A stretch of DNA of 64,000 nucleotides from Artemia franciscana (GCF_032884065.1 NC_088881.1:182001-246000), one strand, 5' to 3'. Numbered from the stretch's first letter, positions 1-10,019 are shown. Numbers and translations: made by a program. Notes: a model not told the origin generated them from the sequence alone.

Positions 1-556
1 GGAGTTGGAGGGGGAAAGCGGAATTCTTGGAAAACTAGAAAATTGGGGTATTTTTATTTTACGAATAGGTGATCGAATTTTAATGAAATTTGATATTTAG
101 AAGGAATTCATGTCTCAGAGCTCTTATTTCAAATCTCGACCAGATCTTTTGACATTGGGGGGAGTTGGAGGGGGAAATATTGGAAAACGCTTGGAGTGGA
201 GGAATCGGGATGAAGCTTGGTGGATAGAATAAGCAAATGTCCTTGATACGTGATTGATGGAACCGTAATGGATTCGCTCTCTTTGGGGGAGTTGGGGGGG
301 AGGGGTTCAGTGATTTGGCGAGTTTGGTGCATCTGGACGTACTAAGACGATGAAAATTGCTAGGCATGTCAGGGAGCTACACCAAATGACTTGATAAAGT
401 CGTTTTCCCAGATTCGACCATCTGGGGGCTAAAGGGAGAGGAAAAATTAGAAAAAATTAGGTATTTATAACATACGAGTGGGTGATCGGATCTTAATGAA
501 TTTTGATATTTAGAAGGACATCGTGACTCAGAGCTCTTATTTTAAATCCTGACCGG
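1..556 (-). repeat. Dispersed repeat family R1, partial copy
   Basis: Non-coding repeat that recurs in the opposite orientation at 11188-11965. Shared blocks include the G-rich box around 163-175, the segment reading roughly 'agctcttatttcaaatc', and the 'tgatatttagaagga' block. The copy itself is internally repetitive: the block at 70-150 recurs at 480-550. The short ORFs on it are chance frames of the repeat. Confidence 0.75.
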
Positions 557-1050
557 CATTAAGCCTCTTATTTTCCTTTTAAATCAATCTATTGATTCAT
601 AGAATTTTGCTAGAGCTCATACCATATGATCTCTTGGCTCTTAGCTCTTCTTGCCTCGTCACAAGTGCCATATGAGCTCTTAGCTCTGGTTGTACTTATG
701 TTCTCATTGTTATTCATTTTGATCATTGTACTCATTTTCATTTGACAAGCCAGTTGGGCTCATTGCTGTAGGGTATGTTTGTATATTGTACTTGTGTTTT
801 TTTTTTCATATACAATGTAGGCTAGCTGACAGAAAGCAACAAGTTCGGCATTTTTTTATGTTGTCAGAGTTGGCTCGTTAATAAAGAACTATTTTGTTCT
901 ACATAAAATTCTCAGTAGAGCTTGGTTCTACGTAAACTTGCTCCGTGAGATTACCCTGAGCAATTACTTAGGCAGAAATCCAGCAATATTTATCAAATAT
1001 GTATTAACTCCACTGAAAAGCTAGATGTAAATGTAGCGATAGCTCTATGC
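557..1050. other. Gene-free AT-rich stretch
   Basis: No convincing coding sequence. It contains the short motif 'gccatatgagctcttagct' (about 668-686), which recurs near 9739-9757, so part of it is dispersed repeat. Confidence 0.5.
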
Positions 1051-2060
1051 TATGATTTGCTTTAAGATGCTTCTGTGGTAAGTTTAGCCTCGTATTTGTC
1101 TTTAGTGTTGTGCCACTTACTCGGTTTAAAAGTGAGCTTCAAGAGGAGTGGTGGCTTTTTACTTTTTTTTCGCTTTACGACGCTCATTAAGTCTAGTACG
1201 ATCTTTCTAAGTTGTGACTTTAAAAACCCTTTAATGGAAATCAATTAGAAATAAGAAACATATAATTACTCCACTTAGAGTGAGCATTAAGGGGAGCAAT
1301 TTATTTTTACTTTGTTTTGATTTGAGTTTTGTTTTATTTTGCTTTTATATAAGTTTTGTTTAAGCTTTGTTTTGCTTTGTTAAGTTTTGTTTAAGTGCTG
1401 TTAAGTTTTATTTAAGTTTTGTTTTGCTTTATTTTTATTTTGTTTTGTATTTTTACTCCGTTTGCTGTGTTTTGCTTCGTTTTACTTTGTTTTGTTTTGT
1501 TCTCCCATAGAAAATTTACCCTTATATTTGTAACTAGTGGCTTCAGAAGCCCCGTTTTGGAAATTAAATTCGGTTTACGAAATATGCACCTACTCGTCTT
1601 AAGAGTGAGCCTTGAGATGAGCGATAGATACATACCTTGTTTTGGTTTACGGCGCTCATTAAGTCTAGTCTCATCTTTGTAATTAGTGACTTCAAAAACC
1701 CTTTGACGGGAATCAAACATAATTAAGAAATATTTAATTACTTCATTTAAGAGGAGCAATTTCTTTATGCTTTATTTTGCTTTGCGATGCTTGTAATCCA
1801 AGATAGCCTCATATTTTCTTAATTATTGACTTGAGAAACCCCGCATACCAACTTTGGTGGAAACCAAACACAATTTATGACACATGTGATAACTCTACTT
1901 AAGAGTGAGGTATAGCTATTGACGATACCCGTAATCACAGTATGGCCTCTTATTTGTAATTAGTTACTTAAAAACTTGTACACCAACTTTGGTGGAAATT
2001 AAACACAATTTATGAAATACGTAGGCCTACTAACTTCACTTAAGAGTGAGCCCCAAGTGG
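1051..2060. repeat. Degenerate tandem repeat with a TTTTG-rich core
   Basis: Successive diverged units share 'cttaagagtgagc', 'gtaattagtgacttcaaaaa' and 'ggagcgatt' type blocks (for example near 1275, 1600, 1745, 1900 and 2040). The interval 1316-1500 is low-complexity TTTTG/TTAAG sequence. The ORFs in both strands here are simple-sequence frames. Confidence 0.65.
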
Positions 2061-2070
2061 AGCGATTGTT

Positions 2071-2355
2071 ATGTGGGTATTTTCAATTGTTCTCAATCTG
2101 TGGGTTGTTCTCAGTTCTCTCTTTTTCAGGGACTTTCTGCAGGTGAGTAAGCAAAACATGATGAACTCTTCAGGACCTGCCAATAACAACACGTTTCTTG
2201 GAAAAATCGGAAACAAATTCTCGTTTTCAGATTTGGCAAAAATTGAAGTAGATTTTGCAGAGGGTTTTGCGACAGATGAAAATATTAGTATCCATGATCA
2301 ATCAGAGGTTCGTTGTGACCTTGATGTTTTACACCAGTGGATCTTAAAGGCGTGA
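2071..2355 (+). CDS. Possible exon of unknown protein
   Basis: A 95-codon frame that is more complex than the surrounding repeats. The first 22 residues are hydrophobic; the rest is hydrophilic and coding-like, with a GKIGNKFSFSDLAKIEVDF stretch. The 5' part contains a fair acceptor (pyrimidine run ending in CAG at about 2130) and a strong donor-like CAG/GTGAGTAAG at about 2142, so the annotated start is doubtful and only 2160-2355 may be exonic. I recognise no family. The 3' end repeats itself downstream ('aaaggcgtgagg' at about 2346 and 2405), which may mean it is just part of a repeat. Treat as a weak hypothesis. Confidence 0.2.
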   Translation: MWVFSIVLNLWVVLSSLFFRDFLQVSKQNMMNSSGPANNNTFLGKIGNKFSFSDLAKIEVDFAEGFATDENISIHDQSEVRCDLDVLHQWILKA

Positions 2356-2439
2356 GGTATCTTAAATGTTAAAGGTGTGCAAAACAAGTTGATCCTAAAT
2401 GTTAAAGGCGTGAGGTCTTTATAAAGCTTTAATTTTGAA

Positions 2440-3415
2440 AGTGTTGTGACAATGTAAGTAAGCTGGTGAATTGATTTTTGTAGGTCATTTTGGAAATATA
2501 TTTTTTTTTCTAAAATACTGAGTCAATGTTAATTCTTGGCAACATTGCCGTTTGCTTAGAATATGAGTAAGTTGGTAAACGGATCTGTTTAGGTTCTTTT
2601 GTAATTTTTTTTTTCAAAAATGCAGGGTTAACGTTATGTTTTTGCAACATGGGAACATTGCTGTATGCAAAAACGTATGTTGGTATTTAGGATTTCTGTC
2701 GGCTCTTTTAAAAGTATATACTTTGTCAAAAATACGGGATCAACATGTTTTGCAACATGGTAATATTTCCGTTTGTTGAAAATATAAAAGCTGGTAAAAG
2801 GATTTTTGGCGTTTCTTTGGAAATGTATCTTTTTTCGAATATGTTTTGGAACGTGTCAAAATTGCCATATTCTGAAAATGTTAGCTGGTAAATAGATTTT
2901 TTTGTAAAATGTATATCTTTTTCTTTAATTTGAGTTAACATTATGGTGTTGCAACATGACAACATTGTCACGTGCTGAAAGTGTGAGTGTGGTGTTAAAT
3001 AGATTTGTGTCTGTTCTTTTGGAAGTATGTCTTTTCTCTAAAATAAGGAGTCAACCTTATGTTTTTGAAACATGAAAATATTGCCATTTGAATTAACTTG
3101 TTTGTTTCTTCGGAAATCATTTTCTTTCTAAAATACTGAATTGACATTGTCGTTTCTTTGTATTGTATCAGATTAACGACGCTTCTTGACTACTATGGTC
3201 CCTGCGTCGGTCCTGCAGTGCATTCCTGCAGCGTGACTCGATCTCTGGGTCCCGTATTACCAAGCTAAGGTCAAACCCACTGCGCCACCACAGGACTGTT
3301 GTTTCTTTTGGAAAACATACATCTCAGTTTAAATCTGAGTCAACATTGTATTGTTGCAACATGGCGAAATTGCCATATGCTGATAGTGTGAGTAAGGGGG
3401 TAAAGGAATAAGAAG
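2440..3415. repeat. Degenerate ~100-115 bp tandem repeat array
   Basis: Seven or more units are recognisable from the recurring core around 'gcaacatggcaacattgcc' (near 2541, 2651, 2752, 2851, 2952, 3069 and 3357), followed by 'gtgagtaagctggtaaa' and 'ttcttttggaaatgtat' blocks. A SINE interrupts the last units at 3161-3297. No coding sequence is supported. Confidence 0.8.
3161..3297 (-). mobile_element. SINE-B, tRNA-derived SINE (minus strand)
   Basis: On the minus strand the element starts with a tRNA-like head containing an A-box match (TGGCGCAGTGG) and a B-box-like GATCGAGTC, and ends in a TAATACAATAC-type tail. It is flanked by an imperfect 13-bp target duplication (3148-3160 versus 3298-3310, 11 of 13 identical), as expected of a LINE-mobilised SINE. 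It lies inside the ~110-bp tandem array. Other copies are at 4798-4960, 46335-46435, 49068-49170 and 60072-60125. Confidence 0.8.
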
Positions 3416-4277
3416 GCTCATCTGAAAGGAATTGATGTATTTAAAACTTTATAATTTAAAAAATAATTTTTAAAGTAGAAGTAAATTTTTGCAAAAAATT
3501 GTATTTTCATGTACAAGATTGATGAATGACGTCTTAATCTTAGGTTGTAACCATATATGGCTTAAAACTAAATGCACTATTATTATATTAGCTATAATTA
3601 CATCAGTATAGAATCGCTTATGTTATTATGCAAACTGCAAAAATATTTATGGTGTCCGAGAAATAATGTTGATTTCAACTAGAAAAATACCTGAAAATTT
3701 AAAAATTAGTTTTGGTTTTTGTTCGATTTAATCAACTAAAGTTTTATTTTATCTGTCACTTAAAAGTTATAATTGTCTCCTGGAGCCAAACTTTTTTTTG
3801 GCTCAACTTCTAAAGTGCGTATCTCTTGTGCTCTATTTCCATAGAAAATAAATTCTAATTTTAGTTTTCATTTCAGAATCCCTAAGTTAATTATTTAAAC
3901 TACAGAACTATATATGGTGTCTGCAATAATTTTAATTTTTTAAATTCAAACTAGAAAAAAACCTGAAAATTTAAAATTTGTTTGTTTTATTGTTAAGTTC
4001 TAACTACTCGACGCGTGATTTTGTGGGTAGAAACTTAAATGTTGAAAAGATATTAGACAAAAGGGCTAATATAAATAACTGCTCATGAAAGTAATTTTTT
4101 CGAAATAAAGGTTTTTTTTGTTGTTGTGGCGGCAACTAGCGTACTTGCCAGCTTTTACTTATACCTCTTGCTTTTGACCTCCATTTTTATTTGGTAATTA
4201 AATCCATTGGCTTGAAAAATATGAAAAGTTGCTTGAACTACGACATTCTGCCTCAAGGGCATCTTCTTCCTTTTTCT
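3411..4277 (+). repeat. Upstream repeat unit, copy A
   Basis: First of three diverged copies of a unit that begins near 'aaaggaattgatgt', carries 'catgtacaagattgatgaatg' and ends with a stretch homologous to the start of the membrane-protein gene at 7059. At 4118-4190 the gene-like part encodes a hydrophobic segment resembling residues 15-40 of that protein, but it has stops and is followed by unrelated AT-rich sequence. It is therefore a duplicated, non-functional 5' gene segment. Confidence 0.75.
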
Positions 4278-5185
4278 GCAGCTTGCGTGGTACTGGAACA
4301 TCATAGAGAGCTGTTTAATGGCTCATTTTAAAGGAAATTGATGTAAGTAAAATCCTCTTGTAATGTACAAAAATAATTTTTTAAATAGGATCAATTTTTT
4401 ACGGAAAACTGTATTTTCATGTACAAGATTGATGAATGCGTCATATCCTTAGGTTGTAACCATATATTGCGCAAAGGTAAATACAATAATATAATGTTTG
4501 CTATAATTAAATCTGTATAAAATCGCTAATATTATTATGCGAATTGCAAAAATACTTATGGAAATAAGAAATAACTTCTGAAATTATAGTTTTCAGTTTT
4601 GAATCGCTAAGGTTATTAGGTAAACTGCAAAAACATTTATGGTGTCTGAGCAATAATTTTTGTCTTTTAATTCAAACTAGAAAACACCTGAAGATTTAAA
4701 AATCAGTTTAGTTTTTTGTTAGGTTCCAACTAATCGACGCGTAATTTTATGGGTTGAAATTTAAATGTTGGAAAGATATTCGAAAAACAGGCCTATGGTC
4801 CTGCGGTGGCGCAGTGGGTTTGACCCTAGCTTGGTAATACAGGACCCAGAGATCGAATCGTCCTGCAACTGAATGCATTTGCGTCCTGCATCGAATCGTC
4901 ACTGCAAGGCTGACGTAGGGACGTTAGTAGTCAAGAAGCGTCGTTAATCTAATACAATACAAACAGGCTTATGTAAATAACTAATAATGAAAGTAATTTA
5001 AAAAAAAATGTTTTTTTTACATGTTATGGCGGTAACTAGTGCACGGCTTTTACTTAACATCCCTTGGGTTTGAACTCTATTAAAGTTTGGTAAGTGAATC
5101 CATTGGCCTGAAAAGTATGAAAAGTTGCTTGAACTACGATATTCTGCTTTACGACGTGGAATTTTGGTCGTGGAAGTTCTAAACA
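4278..5185 (+). repeat. Upstream repeat unit, copy B
   Basis: Second copy of the unit, starting with a block ('ggaacatcatagagagctg') also present at the start of copy C. Its gene-like part is at 5020-5090 and is followed by 'ttggtaagtgaatcc', which looks like a splice donor. The same position in copy A reads 'ttggtaattaaatcc', and in the gene itself the frame continues. A SINE-B with target duplication sits inside it at 4798-4960, so that insertion is younger than the unit duplication. Confidence 0.75.
4798..4960 (+). mobile_element. SINE-B, plus-strand copy with clear target duplication
   Basis: The tRNA-like head has an A-box (TGGCGCAGTGG) and a B-box-like GATCGAATC, and the tail ends AATACAATAC. 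The 13-bp flanks at 4785-4797 and 4961-4973 differ at one base. Copies A and C of the host unit lack the insertion, so they provide the empty site for comparison. Confidence 0.88.
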
Positions 5186-5417
5186 TACCTCCCTTATAGT
5201 GTCAAGGAGTGGACGCACCTTCCATAGCTTATCAATTTCTCTACTTTCCGTTGCTATTTCAGAGGCAATGAAAATTTAAAACTGGAAACACATGTATAGA
5301 ACCACCATTCTTCTGGGGCTTCCTTACGAGAGAAGTGAGGGAAGCGTTGAAGGCTGACTACCTTGTCCCCGTAATTTAAGGGGCAAGCCTGGCGAGTACC
5401 ACGTCCACCAAATCTGG
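5186..5417. other. Unassigned spacer
   Basis: Sequence between repeat copy B and a Helitron relic. No gene, RNA or repeat is recognised. Confidence 0.4.
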
Positions 5418-5985
5418 AGCTTCGCGCCCCCCCCCCCCCGCGCGCGTAAGTCGTTACGCGCCATATTAGTTACGCGCCATTGTAGTTGTGTCCCTGTGCC
5501 CCATCTGTGAATATAGATAGATATATATTTATATATTTAACTACGTAAAACTTGCGAATATACAACATTCTTTGCTGTCCTATTGTCTGTCCATATAAAT
5601 AGATTGTCAGGTTTACCAACTCTTGAACATGCAAAATAATAATTGTCCATGGGAAAACAATTCGTATTCAGATCTATACCGCATTTTTCTAACGATTGCC
5701 CTTGAGCTTTGTTGATGGTGATTACCAATCGAACATTCCCTGTGTTCCCGTCGTCATTTATTTATCCCCCTGTATCCCCGGCGTCCCCGTTGTAGTTGTG
5801 TCCCTGTGTCCTGGTCGTCATTTATATTCCCTGTGTCCCGGTCGTCATTTGTGTCCCGGTATCCCAGTCTGTAATTTCTCTTTGAGTGTCCCGGTCGTCA
5901 TTTATATTCCCTCTGTCCCGGTCGTCATTTGTGTCCCGGTGTCCCGGTCTTTAATTTCTCTTCGAGTATCCCGGTTTGATGGCAT
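5418..5985 (-). mobile_element. Helitron relic, 3' half (minus strand)
   Basis: Contains, in minus-strand order, a CCCGG-type minisatellite (5740-5970, unit around 'tgtcccggtcgtcattta'), the end of a Helitron helicase reading frame, a short TA tract and the GC-rich 3' region (GGCGCGTAAC boxes at about 5430-5480). The terminal 42-nt palindrome found in the complete copies is missing, so the 3' end is truncated. Confidence 0.8.
5537..5728 (-). pseudogene. Helitron helicase C-terminal fragment
   Basis: 63 codons ending at a stop. The frame contains the superfamily 1 (PIF1-type) helicase motif VI region as found in animal Helitrons: INKAQGQSLEKCG, then [12 protein letters not shown] and a terminal [11 protein letters not shown]. 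The residues agree with what is known of Helitron helicase C-termini. The rest of the helicase is absent and the upstream sequence is minisatellite, so it is a relic. Diverged copies of the same fragment occur at about 12185-12260, 14455-14655, 15250-15375, 15920-16035, 16665-16860, 17445-17620 and 18685-18830. Confidence 0.85.
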
Positions 5986-5989
5986 CATT

Positions 5990-6281
5990 TTCTTCTTTTT
6001 TTTTTCTTCCGCTGCTTGCGGGGCACTAGAACATCATAGACAGCTGTTTAATGGCTTATTTTAAAGAAAATTAATATGGTTGATTCTGTATGGCTATGCT
6101 GTTTGACCTATTTGATTGTATGGATGAGTAGGGTTAAGGCCTCATTCAAGTGCTGATCTATATTATGCTGTTTGACCTATTTGATTGTATGGATGAGTAG
6201 GGTTAAGGCCTCATTCAAGTGCTGATCTATATTAATCACTCACTAATGTAGGAAAACAGTCTTCCTTTCTCTTTCTGTCTT

Positions 6282-6360
<79 letters not shown>

Positions 6361-7058
6361 GTGTTTGTGCTGTTGCATTGGTGATTTCTCCTTTCATTAT
6401 ATTTAAAAATCGCGTAATTTATAAAAAAAAGTAATTTTTGAAATAGAATCAGTTTTTTACAAAAAACTATTTTTATATACAAGATTTATGAATGACGTTA
6501 TAATCATAGGTTGTAATCATATATGGCGTAAAAATAAATGTAGTAGTATAATGTTAGTTATAATTGTATCAGTATAGAATGGCTAATGTTAATGTGCAAA
6601 CTGCAACAGTATTTATGGTGTCCAGGCGATAATGTTGAATTTTAAGTCAAACTAGAAAAACTCCTGAAATTTTAAAATTCGTTTTTTTTCGATTTAGTGA
6701 ACAAAAGTTTTATTTCATCTCTCACTTCAAAGTTATAAATTTTGTCCTGGAACAAACTTTTTGGCTCAACTTCTAAAGTGTTTATCTCTTGTGCTATATT
6801 TCCGTAGAAAGTAAATTCTTTTTTTTTATCTTGGTTTTCAGTTCAAAATCGCTAAGGTTATTATGTAAAGAGCAAAAATGCTTATGATGTCTGAGGAGTA
6901 ATTTTAAATTTTTGACTCAAAGTGGAAAAAGACCTGAAAATTTTAAAATTACTTTTGTTTTTTGTTAGGTTCTAATACTCGACGCGTGATTTTGTGGGTA
7001 GCAACTTAAATGTTGAAAATATATTATTAGACAAAAGCGCTAATATAAATAACTACTC
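5990..7058 (+). repeat. Upstream repeat unit, copy C, leading into the membrane-protein gene
   Basis: Third copy of the unit. It is interrupted at about 6072-6400 by a 69-bp direct duplication (first copy from 6096, second from 6165) and a pure 74-base T tract (6284-6357). After the tract the unit resumes ('gattta tgaatgacg' block near 6484) and continues to the start codon region at 7059. No promoter motif is distinctive enough to call. Confidence 0.7.
6284..6357. repeat. Poly-T tract of 74 bases
   Basis: Uninterrupted run of T. On the minus strand it would be a poly-A tail, but no retroelement body is recognisable next to it. Confidence 0.95.
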
Positions 7059-8123
7059 ATGAAAGTTATTTTTTTCAAAATAAAGGTGTTTTTTTTACAT
7101 GTTACGGTGGCAACTAGCGTACTAGCCGGCTTTTACTTAACGCCTCTCGCTTTTGACCTCTATTATAATTTGATAAGTTTGAGACTTCGCCAAACTGAGC
7201 TAAGTCATATACCAAGCAAGCTGTTGATTCTGTCATATTTAGCTTTGCTTGCAATAGAAAGTGTTGTATCAGCCATTACTATTTGGCTTACCCCCAAAAA
7301 CAACATTGGCTTACCACCAGCGAAATGGACATTTTTCTGCCAAATATTCTTAGCAGTTTTGATTTTTGTCATTTGTATTGCATCAATTATTCTTATATGT
7401 CTAAAGAAATTGAGTATTATGTTGACTGGAATGTCTATTATGATTATTATATCACTTGTGTCTTTGTTGTGGATGACATCCTATTGCAGAATATTCAGTG
7501 AAGAATGTTCTGAATATTCTAAGGCTCTAGTGGAGGTTCTTCCCAGTCACAAGGACCAGTCACCAAACGATTCTCAGGAAAACTTGGGCCGACCGGAAAA
7601 ACGCCCTAGCTGCACGGAAAAAATCATTCAATGGTGCAAAAGTGATTATTGGAAGATAATTACCTCAATTTTTGGCATCATATTTACTGTGTACCAATTA
7701 ATTCTGTTGTACGGCACCTTAGAAGAATTTGTGTTGCCTAACAATGATGAATCGCCCTGTGGAGGTTTTGAGATTGCAGGATTATCGTGTTTCCACATTG
7801 GGATTTGTTTTTTAATTTTTTATGGTTTGGAGAGCTTATGCTACACTTGCCATAAGGCAACTGAATATATTGGCAGCTCCCGACTGCGAAATACAACGTC
7901 ATTTTGCTTGAGGGGATTTTGGAGATTTTTCGACTTACTCACACATAACAGATATAAAAATTTATCTTCCCCAGTAACGGTGATGCCACGTCCTTTTAAG
8001 ACTTTGGTTTCTCTCCTCAAAATCTCAAATCTCCTCAAAATCTCCTCAAAATCTCAAAATCTCCCTGTGGAGGTTTTGAGATTGCAGGATTATCGTGTCT
8101 CCACATCGGGATTTGTTTTTTAA
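7059..8123 (+). CDS. Multi-pass membrane protein of unknown family, 5' part (frame broken)
   Basis: 354 codons from an ATG. The sequence is strongly hydrophobic, with candidate membrane segments at about residues 8-30, 52-72, 90-114, 117-140, 203-222 and 238-258, and a polar loop at about 150-200. Cysteines cluster around 231-265 (CGGFEIAGLSC, SLCYTCHKATEY). I recognise no family; the topology would fit a transporter, channel or receptor-like protein, but nothing shows which. From about residue 313 the frame runs into CTCAAAAT filler and then reads the duplicated copy in the wrong frame, stopping at 8123; those last residues are not native. The real continuation is in the second copy and in the frame at 8135-9544. 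There are no introns over 2.4 kb, in a genome where host exons look short. The first ~100 bases of coding sequence are also present, decayed, in upstream units A and B. Confidence 0.6.
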   Translation: MKVIFFKIKVFFLHVTVATSVLAGFYLTPLAFDLYYNLISLRLRQTELSHIPSKLLILSYLALLAIESVVSAITIWLTPKNNIGLPPAKWTFFCQIFLAVLIFVICIASIILICLKKLSIMLTGMSIMIIISLVSLLWMTSYCRIFSEECSEYSKALVEVLPSHKDQSPNDSQENLGRPEKRPSCTEKIIQWCKSDYWKIITSIFGIIFTVYQLILLYGTLEEFVLPNNDESPCGGFEIAGLSCFHIGICFLIFYGLESLCYTCHKATEYIGSSRLRNTTSFCLRGFWRFFDLLTHNRYKNLSSPVTVMPRPFKTLVSLLKISNLLKISSKSQNLPVEVLRLQDYRVSTSGFVF

Positions 8124-8303
8124 TTTTTTATGGTTTGGAGAGCTTATGCTACACTTGCCATAAGGCAACTGAATATATTGGCAACTCCCGACTGCGAAAT
8201 ACAACGTCATTTTGCTTGAGGGGGTTTTGGAGATTTTTCGATTTACTTACACATAACAGATATAAAAATTTATCTTCCCCAGTAACGGTGATGCCACGTC
8301 CTT
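7755..8303 (+). repeat. 308-bp tandem duplication inside the membrane-protein gene
   Basis: The block beginning 'ccctgtggaggttttgag' at 7755 is repeated at 8063 with only a few mismatches. The first copy ends with a 6-base deletion ('atggat' missing after 'cgtccttt') followed by about 55 bases of CTCAAAAT-type filler. 308 is not a multiple of three, so the frame changes between the two parts. Confidence 0.92.
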
Positions 8304-9544
8304 TATGGATTAAGACTTTGGTTTTGATTTCTGGACTAATATCGCCCGTCTTAGCACAAAAGATCGAACAGTTATTCATGCTCTTAACAATGAAGCTTAG
8401 ATCCAATAGTAGAGATGATAGAAAACCAACAGAATTAGAAGAAATTGAATACGCCAGGAATGACACAGAGTATAATAGACTACAGAACAACTTAGTTTTT
8501 TCGGGTATTATTCTTGGTGTGATTGATCTCACGGTTTTATTTACCACTAAGACAACTGAAAGGAATATTTTAAGACTGGCACATATAGAAAAGAAGAAAA
8601 GCAATCTAATGCCGGCAGATGTCGAAAAGTGGGTGGATGAACTTAAAAATTCGCTGAAAAATGAGAAAAAACGGGAGGTAGTTAAATTTATAGTTGTGTT
8701 AATTTCTGGAACTTTCATGTCTTCTCTAACAGCAAATGGTTATTCCTTGGCAATGCGTGCATGGCTAGGAATTAAAGATCCAACAATAGATATTAAAATT
8801 TACTTATTGAAGTTCCTAGAGCATTTCTTTGCTCATAAAATTAAAATGTTATCTATTTTATTTGTTATATATGCATTACTTCCACATATGTATAAACATA
8901 ATATACATGGAAATGTATATGTACTTAGATATTATTTACATAAGCCAGAGACTGTAATTGTAATACTTATATATTTTGCTGTTGTTCACGTAATAAATGG
9001 TATACTTTTAGACAGGACTTGGGCTGATTTCTGGGATCAATTCAAGCAAATTAAGGTGATTTCTGGGAACAAAGAACTGAAAAAACGAGACCAAAAAAAT
9101 GAAACTAAACTGGAAAAAACGGGTCAGAACCACGGTTTTAAGACAAGCTACTCTTTGAGAAACTTATGTTACTTATGTTATAACTTATGTTATCCTGTCC
9201 TTTTCACTTTTTATGTTCCAATAGCTTTAATAAATGCTATGTACAGAGCCATATTTTTTGAACCATTTTACAACTCTCCAGCCACAATCATCTTTTACCA
9301 TTCTAGCATGCTTTCTGTTGTTGTGGTGGCCATAGCTACTGGGATGAGGTTTGTTCCTCCAGAAATCCACCTGAATTCGAATATATTCTTCGGCTTATTT
9401 TTGTTTGGGTCTATCCTAGGCATTCTAGTAGCAATAATTTGTTTTTCTGTATCAGCAATCATTCATAACGATGTGAACTTCAGTCCCAATGAAAAGAAGA
9501 GAAAGGCAAATGAATATTGGGAACAAATCAACAAGTCTAAGTGA
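8135..9544 (+). CDS. Multi-pass membrane protein of unknown family, 3' part
   Basis: 469 codons ending in a TGA at 9542-9544. The first codons (to about residue 55) duplicate the end of the upstream part, and 8135 is a TTG, so this is a continuation and not an independent start; the frame is open further upstream into the filler. Candidate membrane segments lie near residues 57-75, 119-137, 183-205, 237-255, 271-292, 350-370, 393-408 and 418-444. A charged region follows the first (RSNSRDDRKPTELEEIEYAR), and a basic, soluble C-terminus (NEKKRKANEYWEQINKSK) ends the protein. A Cys/Tyr-rich repeat (NLCYLCYNLCYP) lies near 343-354. Without the duplication the whole protein would be roughly 770 residues with about 14 membrane segments. 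Family unknown. Calling it intact or dead depends on whether the duplication is real. Confidence 0.6.
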   Translation: MESLCYTCHKATEYIGNSRLRNTTSFCLRGFWRFFDLLTHNRYKNLSSPVTVMPRPLWIKTLVLISGLISPVLAQKIEQLFMLLTMKLRSNSRDDRKPTELEEIEYARNDTEYNRLQNNLVFSGIILGVIDLTVLFTTKTTERNILRLAHIEKKKSNLMPADVEKWVDELKNSLKNEKKREVVKFIVVLISGTFMSSLTANGYSLAMRAWLGIKDPTIDIKIYLLKFLEHFFAHKIKMLSILFVIYALLPHMYKHNIHGNVYVLRYYLHKPETVIVILIYFAVVHVINGILLDRTWADFWDQFKQIKVISGNKELKKRDQKNETKLEKTGQNHGFKTSYSLRNLCYLCYNLCYPVLFTFYVPIALINAMYRAIFFEPFYNSPATIIFYHSSMLSVVVVAIATGMRFVPPEIHLNSNIFFGLFLFGSILGILVAIICFSVSAIIHNDVNFSPNEKKRKANEYWEQINKSK

Positions 9545-10010
9545 TTATTTCCATTGGTGTATGTTATGGACAGATGTCCTCTTCCAGGCAAGAGGGACAA
9601 GAGACAAGACCGTATTCATGGGAGGGGTTAGGGGTTTCGGGCCCCCTTCCAGAAATGGTCCAACTCGTTAAAACATAATTAGCGTGCTTATTAACACATC
9701 ATTGATTTTTTATATTTTTATAGCCCCCCGTCATAAGTGCCATATGAGCTCTTAGCTCTTGTTTGTATTCAAAGCTCTTTTTACACTTGGATATGAGCAA
9801 TTGCTCTCAAGCATCTCATTTTGTTTTTTTTTCCTGAGGGTATGTTTTGAACATGTCTTCAAAGTCTTTGACCAAGTATATATTTTGAAATTTTCTAATC
9901 CTGCTGTTGAGCAGCCTGTGATGCCACCAGATGTTGTTGCAAGTATGTCATGCAATGTTGTGGATACCTCCCCAACTTTTTTTTACTTAATTATTCAATG
10001 ATTGGATAAA
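9545..10010. other. 3' flank of the membrane-protein gene
   Basis: No clear AATAAA close to the stop. The motif 'gccatatgagctcttagct' near 9739 is shared with about 668. An ORF at 9759-10001 ends in a fairly coding-like stretch (PAVEQPVMPPDVVASMSC) preceded by a T-rich tract, but no family or splice structure supports it. Confidence 0.4.
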
Positions 10011-10019
10011 TGATAGTTG

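Noticed and set aside
5696..6064. ORFs with repeated [18 protein letters not shown] peptides (also at 12227, 14620, 17179, 18169 and elsewhere)
   Set aside because: They are frames through the CCCGG minisatellite inside Helitrons; no independent domain, different frames open in different copies.
6284..6357. Poly-A tail of a minus-strand retroelement
   Set aside because: No retroelement body or target duplication is recognisable beside it; a grown homopolymer is as likely.
8149..8718. 189-codon minus-strand ORF in the membrane-protein gene
   Set aside because: Shadow of the plus-strand frame; it shares its first part with another shadow at 7841-8038 because of the duplication.
9759..10001. 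80-codon ORF after the membrane-protein gene
   Set aside because: The last 30 residues look coding-like, but there is no family, no good acceptor and no conservation visible; not enough to call.
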